64,000 nt of DNA from Planctomycetota bacterium (GTDB lineage: Bacteria; Planctomycetota; MHYJ01; WSZJ01; JACPWG01): assembly GCA_016197205.1 (NCBI GenBank), contig JACPWG010000087.1, forward strand, positions 1 to 64,000, in the 5' to 3' direction. The first letter of the stretch is position 1; each line of letters starts with the position of its first letter. Positions 8,896 to 17,192 of the stretch are shown piece by piece. Under the pieces are notes generated by a model, which searched no databases, had not been told where the DNA came from, and was given only the letters and a program-made list of their open reading frames with translations. Position numbers and translations under genes: made by a program.

Positions 8896-8957
8896 CAGCC
8901 GCCCTCAGCGCGCCGCGAAGGGGCGCGACTCCACGTGCACCCTTCCGCCGGCCGCAG

Positions 8958-9260
8958 CCCCTTGTGGTGCAGGGCTTCCGCCCTGCACCGACGTGTCACC
9001 CCACGTTGACCACACGCAGCCGGTTGCGTGCGGATGCGGCGCCGGCACGCTTCGGCGCATGCCTCAGACCGCCGCAGGCCCGGCGCCCAGCCGGCCACGG
9101 TCCCTCGCTTCGTGGGCACGGCGGCGCCGTGCCCCTACCAAGACTCGCCGGTCGCCAACCGACGCTCGGATCTGAGCCACGCCGAAACCGGGGTGATGAT
9201 GCTCACGGTCCGCGCGAGAGCGGGTACAGGGCGGAAGCCCTGCACCACAATGTGGGCTCA
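8958..9260. repeat. Intergenic palindromes, GTGGTGCAGGGCTTCCGCC family
   Basis: A palindrome at 8962-8988 (TGGTGCAGGGCTTCCGCCCT...) recurs inverted at 9225-9250 and, in a degenerate form, at 21551-21572. Between them 9109-9145 has another GC-rich palindrome. From 9333 to 9410 the DNA shows ATCCTGTC-type direct repeats. No gene is recognised in 8896-9434. Confidence 0.7.
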
Positions 9261-9434
9261 AGCCACGTGGTCAAGTGGATACGCTACAGCACACCAGCAA
9301 TGGGGCGGGGCAGCCAATTGAAAAGCACTGCCGATCCTGTCCAAGCTGACCATCCTCTCCATGCAGCCTATCCTGTCGATCCCGTCATCCTGTCAAAAGG
9401 CGTCGCCCGGTTCGCGCATCGGAGCAACACTCGG

Positions 9435-10772
9435 CTACAGTCCAAACTGCCGGATCAACCGCGCGAGATACGTGCGCTGCAGCCCCAGCGCCTCCGCGGC
9501 CTTCGTCTGGTTCCCGCCCGCGCGCTCCAACGCCTCGCGCAGCAGCCCACGCCGGTATTCGTGTACCTTCACATGAAAGCCGTCCGCCGGCTCCGACGCC
9601 CCCGCCGCGCCCGGCGCGCCACGCAGCTCCTCGGGCAGGTCGTGCGCCGCGATCTCCTCCCCGTCGAGCAGACACACGGTCCGCTCCACCACGTTCTTCA
9701 GCTCGCGCACGTTCCCCGGCCATGCGTGCGCCTCCAGCAGCCCGAACGCCTCCTCCGAAACCCGCGGCACCGCGCGATGCGCCTCGCGGCAGGAGTCTTC
9801 CAAAAACCGCACGACGAGCGGCCGAATGTCCGCACGGCGCTCCCGGAGCGGCGGCAGACGCAGCGAGAGCACGTTCAGCCGGTAGAAGAGGTCTTCGCGA
9901 AATTTCCCCTCCCCCACGAGCGCCTTGAGGTCCCGGTTCGTGGCCGCGACCACGCGCGTGTCCACCGTGATCGGCGCATTGCCGCCGACCCGCTCGAAGG
10001 CACGCTCCTGCAGCACGCGCAGCAGCTTGACTTGGAACGACGGCGGGATGTCCCCCACCTCGTCGAGGAAGAGCGTCCCGCGATGGGCCGCCTCGATCCG
10101 GCCGATCCGGCGCGCCGCGGCGCCCGTGAACGCCCCCTTCTCGTGCCCGAAGAGTTCGCTCTCCAGCAGCGTCTCGGTCAGCGCGGCGCAGTTGACCGCG
10201 ACCAAAGGCCCGCGCGCACGCGGCGACAGCCGGTGCAGCTCGCGCGCGACCACCTCCTTCCCCGTCCCGCTCTCCCCCAGCAAGAGCACCGTCGCCGCGC
10301 TCCTTGCCGCCCGCGCCGCAAAAGCGAAGGCCTCCCGCGTGCGCGGGTCCTCCGCGACCGGCTCGCACTCGACACGGGCCATGCGCAGCGCCGAACATTC
10401 CCGCTGCAACGCCGACCGCTCCAGCGCGCGCTTCACGGTTTCCTCGACCAGGGCCGTCTCGAACGGTTTCTGGATGAAGTCGTAGGCGCCGGACTTCATC
10501 GCCTGCACCGCCCGCTCGACCGTGCCGTAGGCGGTCAGCACCACGACCGTCACCTCGAGGCCGTCCTGGCGCAACTCGGCCAGCACGGACAGCCCGTCCC
10601 CGTCCGGGAGCTGCAAGTCAAGCAGCACGAGGTCCGGCCGGTCGCGCCGGATCTTCGAAAGCGCCTCCCGGCCGCTCGTTGCGGTCGAGACTTCGTGCCC
10701 GAGCGCGGTGAACCGCTCCGCCACGGCCTGCAGGATGTGCTCGTCGTCGTCGACGATCAGGAGTTGTCCCAT
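9435..10772 (-). CDS. NtrC-family sigma54-dependent response regulator
   Basis: Two-component transcriptional activator of about 445 residues. The receiver domain (1-120) has LLIVDDDEHI, phospho-acceptor D in LVLLDLQLPDGDG, and KPF near 104. The AAA+ domain (about 140-370) has the Walker A motif LLGESGTGKEVVARELH, the sigma54-contact GAFTGA loop, the Walker B LFLDEVGDIPP and the FREDLFYRLNV segment. The C-terminal Fis-type helix-turn-helix is GGNQTKAAEALGLQRTYLAR. ATG 10772 has GAGGG 7 nt upstream and overlaps the end of the histidine kinase gene by 16 nt, so the pair is translationally coupled. It should activate sigma54 promoters; the targets are not visible in the window. Confidence 0.95.
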   Translation of the reverse strand: MGQLLIVDDDEHILQAVAERFTALGHEVSTATSGREALSKIRRDRPDLVLLDLQLPDGDGLSVLAELRQDGLEVTVVVLTAYGTVERAVQAMKSGAYDFIQKPFETALVEETVKRALERSALQRECSALRMARVECEPVAEDPRTREAFAFAARAARSAATVLLLGESGTGKEVVARELHRLSPRARGPLVAVNCAALTETLLESELFGHEKGAFTGAAARRIGRIEAAHRGTLFLDEVGDIPPSFQVKLLRVLQERAFERVGGNAPITVDTRVVAATNRDLKALVGEGKFREDLFYRLNVLSLRLPPLRERRADIRPLVVRFLEDSCREAHRAVPRVSEEAFGLLEAHAWPGNVRELKNVVERTVCLLDGEEIAAHDLPEELRGAPGAAGASEPADGFHVKVHEYRRGLLREALERAGGNQTKAAEALGLQRTYLARLIRQFGL

Positions 10773-12538
10773 GCGGGCACCCTCATCAAAAAGCTCGCCC
10801 CGCCGTTCGGCAGGTTCTCCGCGCCGATCGTGCCGCCGTGCAGCTCGATGATGCGCCGCGAAATCCACAAGCCGAGCCCCGCCCCGGACGGCCGCGCGTC
10901 GCCGGGCCCGCGCGCCGACGAGAACTTCTCGAAGAGCCGGGAAAGGCGCGCAGGCTCGATCCCGGGCCCGGAGTCCGTCACGGCGCATTCCACCCACGCG
11001 TCCGCTGACCGTACCTCGACCCGGACCGCGCCGTCGGCGGGCGTGAACTTGACCGCGTTGTCCACGAGGTTCGCCACGACCTCGTGGAGCTGCGAGGCCT
11101 CTCCGCGCGCCCATGCGCCCGCGCCCGGCGCAGCCGCGGGCACGATCGACAGCGCGACCTGCTTGCGGTCGGCGAGCGGACGCAGGGACTCGACCGCCTG
11201 GCTCGCGATCGCGAAGAGGTCGCACCGCGCCGGCACGAGGCTCACACGGCCCGCCTCGAGCCGCGCCGCCTCGAGCAGCTCGTTCACCATGCGGATCAGC
11301 CGGTCCACGTCTTGGCGGATGCGCGATAGGACCTGCGCCTGCCGCTCTTCAATGGGGCCGATGAGTCCGTCCTGGAGATTCGACAGCGAGACCTTGATCG
11401 AAGTGAGCGGCGTGCGCAGCTCGTGGGAGACGTGGGAGACGAAGTCGCTCTTCAACTCGTCGAGTTTCTGCAGCGACTCCGCCATGCGATCGAAGGCGCG
11501 CGCGAGCTGGCCCAGCTCGTCCTCGCGGCGGATGCTCGACCGCGTGGAGAGGTCGCCGCCCGCCATCGCGTCGACCGCGCGTGAGAGCGCGTGCACGGGA
11601 GAGACGATACGGCGGGCGAAGATGAGGGCCAGGGCGAGCGAGAGCAGCACCGCGAGGCCGAACCAGAGCCGGGCCTGATGCCGGGCCTCCGTGAGCACGG
11701 CGAACGCGGCGCCGCGCGCCTGCCGCACGGAGAGCGTCCAGCCGCGGCCGGGGACGACGGCCGTGGTCTCAAAGGCGTCCGGACCGGGGAGGCCGCCTTC
11801 CGTGACGACCGAGGTCCCTTCCGCGTCTGCGAGGACGACGGCGGTGTCCCCCGGCGCCCCTCGGGCGAAGACCCGGAACAAGTGGCGCAGCGGGAGGAGG
11901 CTCACGCGGGCGACGAGCGAGCCGATGACCCTGCCGCCGGTCACGATGGGGACGGAGGCCGAGGCGTACGGGACGTCCCCCTCGTACCGGATCGCGGGCG
12001 CGACGAACGCCGACCCTTGGCGCGAGGCGAGGAGCAGCGGGTCCTGCGACTCGTAGCGCGGCTCCGCCGGCCGCAGCAGGGGGGCGACCTCGAGCACCCC
12101 GATCGATTGCGAAATGGCGGCGCCGGGGCTTTGGGCCACTTGCGAGCGGGCGAGCGCCTGCTCACCGAGGGCATAGCAGTCCAGCTCCAGGAACAGCTCG
12201 GACGGCTGCAGGACGCCCTCCAGCCGGGCGGTGAGCGCCGCGCGCGTCACGAGGTCGGCGCGCGGGTCCGCGCGAGGCCGCACCAGCTCCTCGGAGCACA
12301 GGAGCCCGGCTACGGTGGCGAGCTTCGCCTGGGAGAGCCGCAGGTACTCCTGCGTCATCAGGGACGAGGCGGAGAGGAGCGCGTCCTGCGTGGCCTGGAC
12401 GTGGCCGGACAAGGACTCCTCGATGAGGCCGAGAATGAGGAACCCGGACAGGAGCAGCGGGGAGAGCGAGACCAGGAGCAGGGCGAGCGCCAACTGGATC
12501 CCGATGCGGCGCCGGGGCAGGGCGAAGAGGCCCCTCAT
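10757..12538 (-). CDS. Membrane sensor histidine kinase
   Basis: Partner of the response regulator that overlaps its 3' end. ATG 12538 follows GAGGT. The product is about 593 residues. TM1 is IQLALALLLVSLSPLLLSGF (about 14-35), followed by a ~250-residue extracytoplasmic sensor, then TM2 WFGLAVLLSLALALIFARRI. A HAMP segment follows (VSPVHALSRAVDAMAGGDLS...). The HisKA box is FVSHVSHELRTPLTSIK with the phospho-His. The HATPase domain has N-box HEVVANLVDNAVKFTP, DSGPGIEP and GAGLGLWISRRI. The sensor domain resembles Cache-type folds by layout only; the ligand is unknown. Confidence 0.94.
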   Translation of the reverse strand: MRGLFALPRRRIGIQLALALLLVSLSPLLLSGFLILGLIEESLSGHVQATQDALLSASSLMTQEYLRLSQAKLATVAGLLCSEELVRPRADPRADLVTRAALTARLEGVLQPSELFLELDCYALGEQALARSQVAQSPGAAISQSIGVLEVAPLLRPAEPRYESQDPLLLASRQGSAFVAPAIRYEGDVPYASASVPIVTGGRVIGSLVARVSLLPLRHLFRVFARGAPGDTAVVLADAEGTSVVTEGGLPGPDAFETTAVVPGRGWTLSVRQARGAAFAVLTEARHQARLWFGLAVLLSLALALIFARRIVSPVHALSRAVDAMAGGDLSTRSSIRREDELGQLARAFDRMAESLQKLDELKSDFVSHVSHELRTPLTSIKVSLSNLQDGLIGPIEERQAQVLSRIRQDVDRLIRMVNELLEAARLEAGRVSLVPARCDLFAIASQAVESLRPLADRKQVALSIVPAAAPGAGAWARGEASQLHEVVANLVDNAVKFTPADGAVRVEVRSADAWVECAVTDSGPGIEPARLSRLFEKFSSARGPGDARPSGAGLGLWISRRIIELHGGTIGAENLPNGGASFLMRVPAWDNS

Positions 12539-13044
12539 GGTAGACCTCTGAGGTTGGGCGTGCGAGGCGAACAATCGAACGATGTCGGCGGTTGGGCACA
12601 CGTGTGGGGCGGATGGAAGGTACGGCGGCCATGCGGAAGGCCGATCTCAATTCTCAATTCTCAATTCTCAATTCTCAAATCTGAATGCGGGAGCGTCGGA
12701 GCGGAGGAACATTTTCACGAAACACAGAGGCGCAGAGACGCGGAGGAACAGCAGTGGATTGAACAGCCTTCGCGACGGCGCGACACAAATGGCGGATGAT
12801 CTCGAAGGCTTGGCCGAGAATTAACACAGAGAGGGAGAGCCCTCAGCCCGAAGCAGGCGGCTTCGCTCGTTGGCAATGCAATTTGAAATTTGAGATTTTG
12901 CAATTTGGATTTTGAAATCGACCCCAAGAACTGCGTTCGACTCCAAGGTCCTCATTCGACGGCCCCTCGCTCAAACCGGCCCCATTCCTCCTTCCCGCCC
13001 CCCGACACGCCGCGCTTCCGCCGCGCGTCGCCTCGCCTCGCGCG
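12539..13044. repeat. Repeat-rich intergenic region
   Basis: No gene seen. It holds TCAATTC repeated in tandem (12650-12682), an AAACACAGAGGCGCAGAG-type repeat (12720-12750), a second short ACACAGAGAGGG patch (12824-12838) and an AT-rich GCAATTTGAAATTTGAGATT patch (12868-12920). The same classes recur elsewhere in the window. Confidence 0.65.
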
Positions 13045-14202
13045 TCACTCCTCTCCTGAAGCTTCTCTCGCTCCGCGCCGCCCTTCCGCTTCCGCCTGCT
13101 TGCGCAAATCGGGATCAGTCTGAAATCGCACTCGCGCCTTCTCCAGTTCTTCCTGGTAGATCCGCCGCAACTCCTCCGCGTCGGTTCGCATGCCGCTCTT
13201 ATAGTAGAGGGCGAGCGCCTTCCCGAGTCCGAAGGTTCCGCCGAAGGCCACCGCGCCCGAGAGCGCCCAGCCCACCCAGGGAATGAACTTCGCAAGCTGC
13301 CGGCCGACCTGCCGGATCACCAGCCCGCCGGCGACGAGCCCGATCAGTTCCTTCAGCCGGCTCGCGCTCAGCTCGATGCCGTAGATCCGGCCGAGCGCGT
13401 GAGCCATCTTGACCTGCAGGCCCAGGATGATCGGCAGATCCACGATCGGCAACGGGATCGCCCCGGCCCCGCCCGCCATCAGGCTGTAGCGCGAGACGCA
13501 GTCCGCGGCCTGCTTCTCCAGGCGGTCCTCGAGCAGCGGGCGCGCGCGACGGCAGACCCGCGCCCACGCCAGCTCGTCGCCACGCCCCTTCACCTGATCG
13601 TCGATCCAGTCCGCCAGCTCCTGCAGCCGCTCTCCGGAGACCGCGGACGTCGTGAAGACCGGCAGCCCTTCCGCCCCGAGCTTCGCGAGCCCCTGGCGGA
13701 CCAGCTCTTCGCGCAGCGTCTCGGGCAGAAGGTCGCACTTGTTGAACACCACCGCGAGAGGGCGGCCGGCGCTCCGCAGCCGCGCGAGCGCCTCGCGCGC
13801 CGACTGCCCAACGCCCTCGTCCAGATTGTGCACGTGCAGGAACAGGTCCGTGTCCCCGACCGCGTCGAAGGCCGCGTCCTGCAGCAGCGGGTTCGGGTCG
13901 TCGAGCCCCGGCGTGTCCGCGACGGCGAGCTGCTCGCTCACCGGGTAGATCGTGATCTCCTTCGTCCAGCCCGAACGCGCGTCCACCGAGGCGAGGTCGC
14001 GCCGCAAGAGCGCGTTGCACAGGCTCGACTTTCCTACGTTCACGCGGCCGATCAGCGTCAAAATCACGAGGCGGTCCAGTCCGGGCGCGCCCGGTCCCTT
14101 GCCCAGCAAGGCGTCCTTTTTTTTCGCCTCGCCCGCGCCCGACCCGGCGGCGGGGCCGGGCACGTCACCGCCGGGGGACGCCGGGTTCGTCGGCTCGCTC
14201 AT
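13045..14202 (-). CDS. Era-like GTPase with C-terminal DUF697 domain
   Basis: Cytoplasmic or membrane-associated GTPase of about 385 residues. After a 45-residue Gly/Pro-rich leader come G1 LIGRVNVGKSSLCNALL, G3 VADTPGLDDP and G4 VFNKCDLLP. The C-terminal half (about 240-350) has GAGAIPLPIVDLPIILGLQV and a second hydrophobic stretch, typical of DUF697 domains thought to associate with membranes. The last 40 residues are charged. ATG 14202 overlaps the stop of the upstream small gene by 4 nt (ATGA), so it is the third gene of a three-gene minus-strand operon (16256 to 13045). Confidence 0.9.
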   Translation of the reverse strand: MSEPTNPASPGGDVPGPAAGSGAGEAKKKDALLGKGPGAPGLDRLVILTLIGRVNVGKSSLCNALLRRDLASVDARSGWTKEITIYPVSEQLAVADTPGLDDPNPLLQDAAFDAVGDTDLFLHVHNLDEGVGQSAREALARLRSAGRPLAVVFNKCDLLPETLREELVRQGLAKLGAEGLPVFTTSAVSGERLQELADWIDDQVKGRGDELAWARVCRRARPLLEDRLEKQAADCVSRYSLMAGGAGAIPLPIVDLPIILGLQVKMAHALGRIYGIELSASRLKELIGLVAGGLVIRQVGRQLAKFIPWVGWALSGAVAFGGTFGLGKALALYYKSGMRTDAEELRRIYQEELEKARVRFQTDPDLRKQAEAEGRRGAREASGEE

Positions 14203-14504
14203 CGCTCGATCATCCACGTAAGGAGGCCCAGGGCCGCGGCGGCGACTTGCACGAGCAGAATGCGCAACTCGTCCCAGCCGCGCCGTCGCACGACGATCGA
14301 TAAGAGCTGCAGGCGGACGGTCGCACGCAAAAGCTCGTGCAGCCGGTAGCGGCCCCCGATGCGCTCCAAGAGCGCCACCCACCTGCGGTAGCCGGCCCGC
14401 CAATCCAGCACCAGCCCCGTCAGCTCGTACACCGAAAGAAGGATCACGAGCAACCGGAACAAGTGGAACGGATCCGAGAGGACGCCTGAAATCGCATCGA
14501 GCAC
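14199..14504 (-). CDS. Small hydrophobic protein between two GTPases
   Basis: About 101 residues, family not recognised. GTG 14504 is chosen because GGGAGG lies 5 nt upstream; no ATG competes. Two hydrophobic stretches (LFRLLVILLSVYELTGLVL near 15-33 and ILLVQVAAAALGLLTWMI near the C-terminus) suggest a two-helix membrane protein with a basic middle. It starts 12 nt after the upstream GTPase-like gene and overlaps the downstream GTPase by ATGA, so it probably works with them, perhaps as a membrane anchor. That role is inferred from position alone. Confidence 0.75.
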   Translation of the reverse strand: MLDAISGVLSDPFHLFRLLVILLSVYELTGLVLDWRAGYRRWVALLERIGGRYRLHELLRATVRLQLLSIVVRRRGWDELRILLVQVAAAALGLLTWMIER

Positions 14505-14516
14505 GCCGGCCTCCCG

Positions 14517-16256
14517 TCAAGCGCCGAAGACCCTGCGCAGGATCGCGTAGAGAAGTCCCAGCACGGCCCAGCCGAGGATGAAGAGGCTCGAAATCCACAG
14601 CCGCTGTCGCGCGCGCCGCTCGGCGTCCTCCGCCTGGGCGTTGATCGTGTCCACCGCGCGCTTCATGAAGTCCTCGGCCTCCTGCCGCGTCTTCTTCAGC
14701 AGATCGCCGTACTTGCGATCGATGTCCACCTCCAGCTCGGCGCGGAGCTTGAGCAGGTCGACGGCGAGCAGGGCCTTTTGCTCCTCGGTCCAGACCTCCA
14801 GCCTCGGTTTGAGCCGCGCCAACCAGAGACTTTCCACGACGTCTCCCGCGACCCCTTCCAGCAGCCGGCCCGCGCGCTTGCCGAGGGAGGGCTTGGGAGG
14901 CTCCGCAACGGCGCCTCCGCCGGCCGCGAGGGCCGGAGCGGGCGACGCCGTGCTTCCGGGGCTGGGGGCTTCGCTGTCCAGGGCCGGGGCCGGCGGCTCG
15001 CTGCCCGCCGGACGGCCGCCATGCACGAGCGCGCCGACCCGGTCCACGTACTCCGCTTCGGCAATCCGGCCCGCACGCCAATCGCCGTAAAGCTCTTTCA
15101 CCCGGGGCAGGATCCGCGACACGCGCTCCGGCGCGAGCTCCCCCGCGCGCATCCCCGCGGAGAAGAGTTCGAGCGTCTTCCCCGCGTCCGTCCCGCCCCC
15201 CGTCCGCGCAAGGGCACGGCGCAGCCGGTGCTCCAGCAGCCGACCCAGGAAGATCTCCCGCAGCCGTTCCCCATCCGGCTCGCCGTCCTCGAAAAAAAGA
15301 GTCCGTGCCGTCTGGAGGATCGCGAAGGCCAGCGCCTCGACCACGATGCGGGCCTCCGCGCCCGCGCCGTCCCCTGGGTCCATCGGCCGGGCAAGCCCGC
15401 GCGCCCGCGGCGAGGCGCACGCCTCCCGCAGGACCTCGCGGAAGCGCCCCAGGCGGGCGTCGCGACCGGCGAGGCAGCCGAGCCGCACCGCCACCCGCGC
15501 GCACCGCGCCACGACTTCCGCGAGCGCGCCGCCGTCGGCGCTCGCCGCGGACGTCATCGTCTCCGCGATCAGTCGCTCCGCTTCCCCCTCCCGCGCATCC
15601 CGCCAGCGATCCAGCAGGATCTCCTTGCCGCGGGTACCGAGCAGCGCCGCGAGCCGGTCCACGAGCGCGCCCATGCCCTCGCCGGTCGTGGCGGAAACGC
15701 CGATCGGCGGCGCGTCGGCCAGCCCGAGCCGGTCGCGCGCGTCGTCGAGGACGAGTGGCCGGTCCGCGGGCCTGAGCGAGTGGAGCTTGGAGAGCAGAAC
15801 GAGGAAGGGCTTGCCGGTCTCGCGCAGGGCGTCGAGCGCGACCCGGTCGTGACGCGTCACGCCGGCGTTCGCGTTGAGCACGAGGAGGACGACGTCGGCT
15901 TCTTCGCGCACGAAGCGCTCGGCCAGTGCGCGCTTGTCGGCCTCGATGTCCTGGTAGGACGGCGGGAGCGCGAAGCGGACCTCGGGTCGGTCCGGCTCGC
16001 TCCAGAAGACCAGCTCCGCGGGATCGTCCGGGGGCGGGGCGGCGGCGGGAGCCTGGGCGCCGGCCGCGGAGGGGGCCGGGGCCGAACCGTGACGGAGCGC
16101 CGGCAGCAGCGCCGCGCGCCCGCTCCCGACCGGCCCTGCCAGGCACACGATCAGCTTCTGCGCGGCGAGCAGATCGCGTGCGACCGTCAGCTCCCGGTCC
16201 AGTTCGAACACCGCACCATTCCAGAGCGAGTCGAGGTCCAGGGCGGGATCGGACAT
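14517..16256 (-). CDS. Degenerate GTPase-like protein with C-terminal membrane helix
   Basis: First gene of the GTPase operon, about 579 residues. ATG 16256 is preferred to GTG 16265 because GGAG lies 10 nt before it. The P-loop reads CLAGPVGSGRAALLPAL, with Arg where G1 has the conserved Lys. The G4 site is LLSKLHS rather than NKxD, although the strand VVLLVLNANAGVTRHDR keeps the GTPase fold pattern. Residues about 400-450 are a Pro/Ala linker. The C-terminus has a long helix (EEQKALLAVDLLKLRAELEV) and ends in a hydrophobic helix, LFILGWAVLGLLYAILRRVF. It may be a GTPase with altered nucleotide binding that pairs with the canonical GTPase downstream. Confidence 0.8.
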   Translation of the reverse strand: MSDPALDLDSLWNGAVFELDRELTVARDLLAAQKLIVCLAGPVGSGRAALLPALRHGSAPAPSAAGAQAPAAAPPPDDPAELVFWSEPDRPEVRFALPPSYQDIEADKRALAERFVREEADVVLLVLNANAGVTRHDRVALDALRETGKPFLVLLSKLHSLRPADRPLVLDDARDRLGLADAPPIGVSATTGEGMGALVDRLAALLGTRGKEILLDRWRDAREGEAERLIAETMTSAASADGGALAEVVARCARVAVRLGCLAGRDARLGRFREVLREACASPRARGLARPMDPGDGAGAEARIVVEALAFAILQTARTLFFEDGEPDGERLREIFLGRLLEHRLRRALARTGGGTDAGKTLELFSAGMRAGELAPERVSRILPRVKELYGDWRAGRIAEAEYVDRVGALVHGGRPAGSEPPAPALDSEAPSPGSTASPAPALAAGGGAVAEPPKPSLGKRAGRLLEGVAGDVVESLWLARLKPRLEVWTEEQKALLAVDLLKLRAELEVDIDRKYGDLLKKTRQEAEDFMKRAVDTINAQAEDAERRARQRLWISSLFILGWAVLGLLYAILRRVFGA

Positions 16257-16310
16257 CCAGAGCACGCTCCAAGGGGGGGGGCGACACGGGGATGGAGTCG
16301 TGAAGCACTC

Positions 16311-16590
16311 GTGCCGCGTTGCGAAGTCCAGTCACGATTCCTGGGGGCGCGGGCCTCCGGCCCGCGCGAGTGGGCACAGGGTCTGCGATTCGCTGTAGCC
16401 GCATGGACGGCTGTGCCCGGAGTCAATCAACGTAGCACGAGCAACCCATCGACGAAGTACTGACTCACTTTTCGACCCATTCCTCCGCAGTTCGCGGCCT
16501 TGCCGTCCGACGCTCCGCCTGAAGGCGGAACTGCGAACGGATACCTCGGACGTCGAGGGCTGTTGCCGCACTCGGTCAACGGGCCACCAG
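16311..16590. repeat. Intergenic fold-back repeats (GCGCGGGCCTCCGGCCCGCGC family and CCTGAAGGCGGAAC family)
   Basis: 16311-16444 is the reverse orientation of a palindromic element also found at about 31605-31738 and 59174-59312, with a perfect GCGGGCCTCCGGCCCGC core. 16513-16541 holds the CCTGAAGGCGGAACTGCGAA motif shared with the 52665-52805 element. 16569-16590 carries CACTCGGTCAACGGGCCACC, also near 31587 and 52832. No gene lies in 16257-16612. Confidence 0.7.
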
Positions 16591-16612
16591 ACTCATCAGC
16601 GCTTCGAGCGAA

Positions 16613-17137
16613 TCACCGGGTGATCTCCGTGCGGAGCGCGTTGTTGATGCGATTAAAATAGTTGAACACCCCGGCCACAAGCACCAGCTCGATCACCTGC
16701 CCCTCGTCGAAATGCGCGCGGAGCTCGGCGAAGAGCGAGTCCGAGACGCCGTTCGAGTCGCCGGTCATCCCTTCCGAGAAGCGCAACGCGGCCTTCTCCG
16801 CCGGCGTGAAAAGCGACGACGCCGGATCGCCCAGGGCGGCCAGCTCCTCTTCGGTCACGCCGAAGCGCCGTGCCAGCTTGACATGCGAGGCGAGTCAGTA
16901 CTCGCACGCGTTCAGCGTCGAAACGCGCACCCCGACCATTTCCTTGAGTCGCACGGGCACCGTTCCCTCCCCCATCACCGCCGCGAAATGCTCGTACGCC
17001 GTGACCATGTGACGGGGTCGATGGGCGAGCGTGCGGAACATGTTCGGGATGTTTCCGCGCTGCGTCATGAACTTGTCGAAGACTTGACCGACCTCTTCCG
17101 GAACCTCTGCCCGGCTCCGCGTGGAAATCCGCGCCAT
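16613..17137 (-). CDS. AhpD-like (carboxymuconolactone decarboxylase family) protein, probable selenoprotein (TGA at 16897-16895)
   Basis: Peroxidase-related CMD-fold protein of about 174 residues. ATG 17137 (MARISTRSRAE) has GAGAGG 9 nt upstream. The two halves are in one frame: VRVSTLNACEY-TGA-LASHVKLARRFG. AhpD-like proteins have a CxxC-x3-H motif here (usual sequence CEYCxxxH). The TGA replaces the second Cys (residue 81), and Cys78 and His85 are kept. Downstream, TEEELAALGD and the C-terminal EGQVIELVLVAGVFNYFNRI are typical of the family. AhpD-like selenoproteins with CxxU are known. A downstream hairpin is present but weak: a 4-bp TGTC/GGCA stem with an AAGCT loop 15 nt after the TGA. 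Confidence 0.83.
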
Positions 17138-17192
17138 GCTACACATCCTCTCCATGCACCGAATGCGTCCTTCGGGTCCTCCCCCTTCGCCG

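Noticed and set aside
8448..11678. 1,076-codon plus-strand frame
   Set aside because: Lies opposite the response regulator, histidine kinase and CHAT remnant; GC-rich shadow with no recognisable protein.
13045..16404. A single 1,119-residue minus-strand protein
   Set aside because: Only its last 385 residues are the GTPase; the rest is an out-of-frame shadow of the neighbouring genes.
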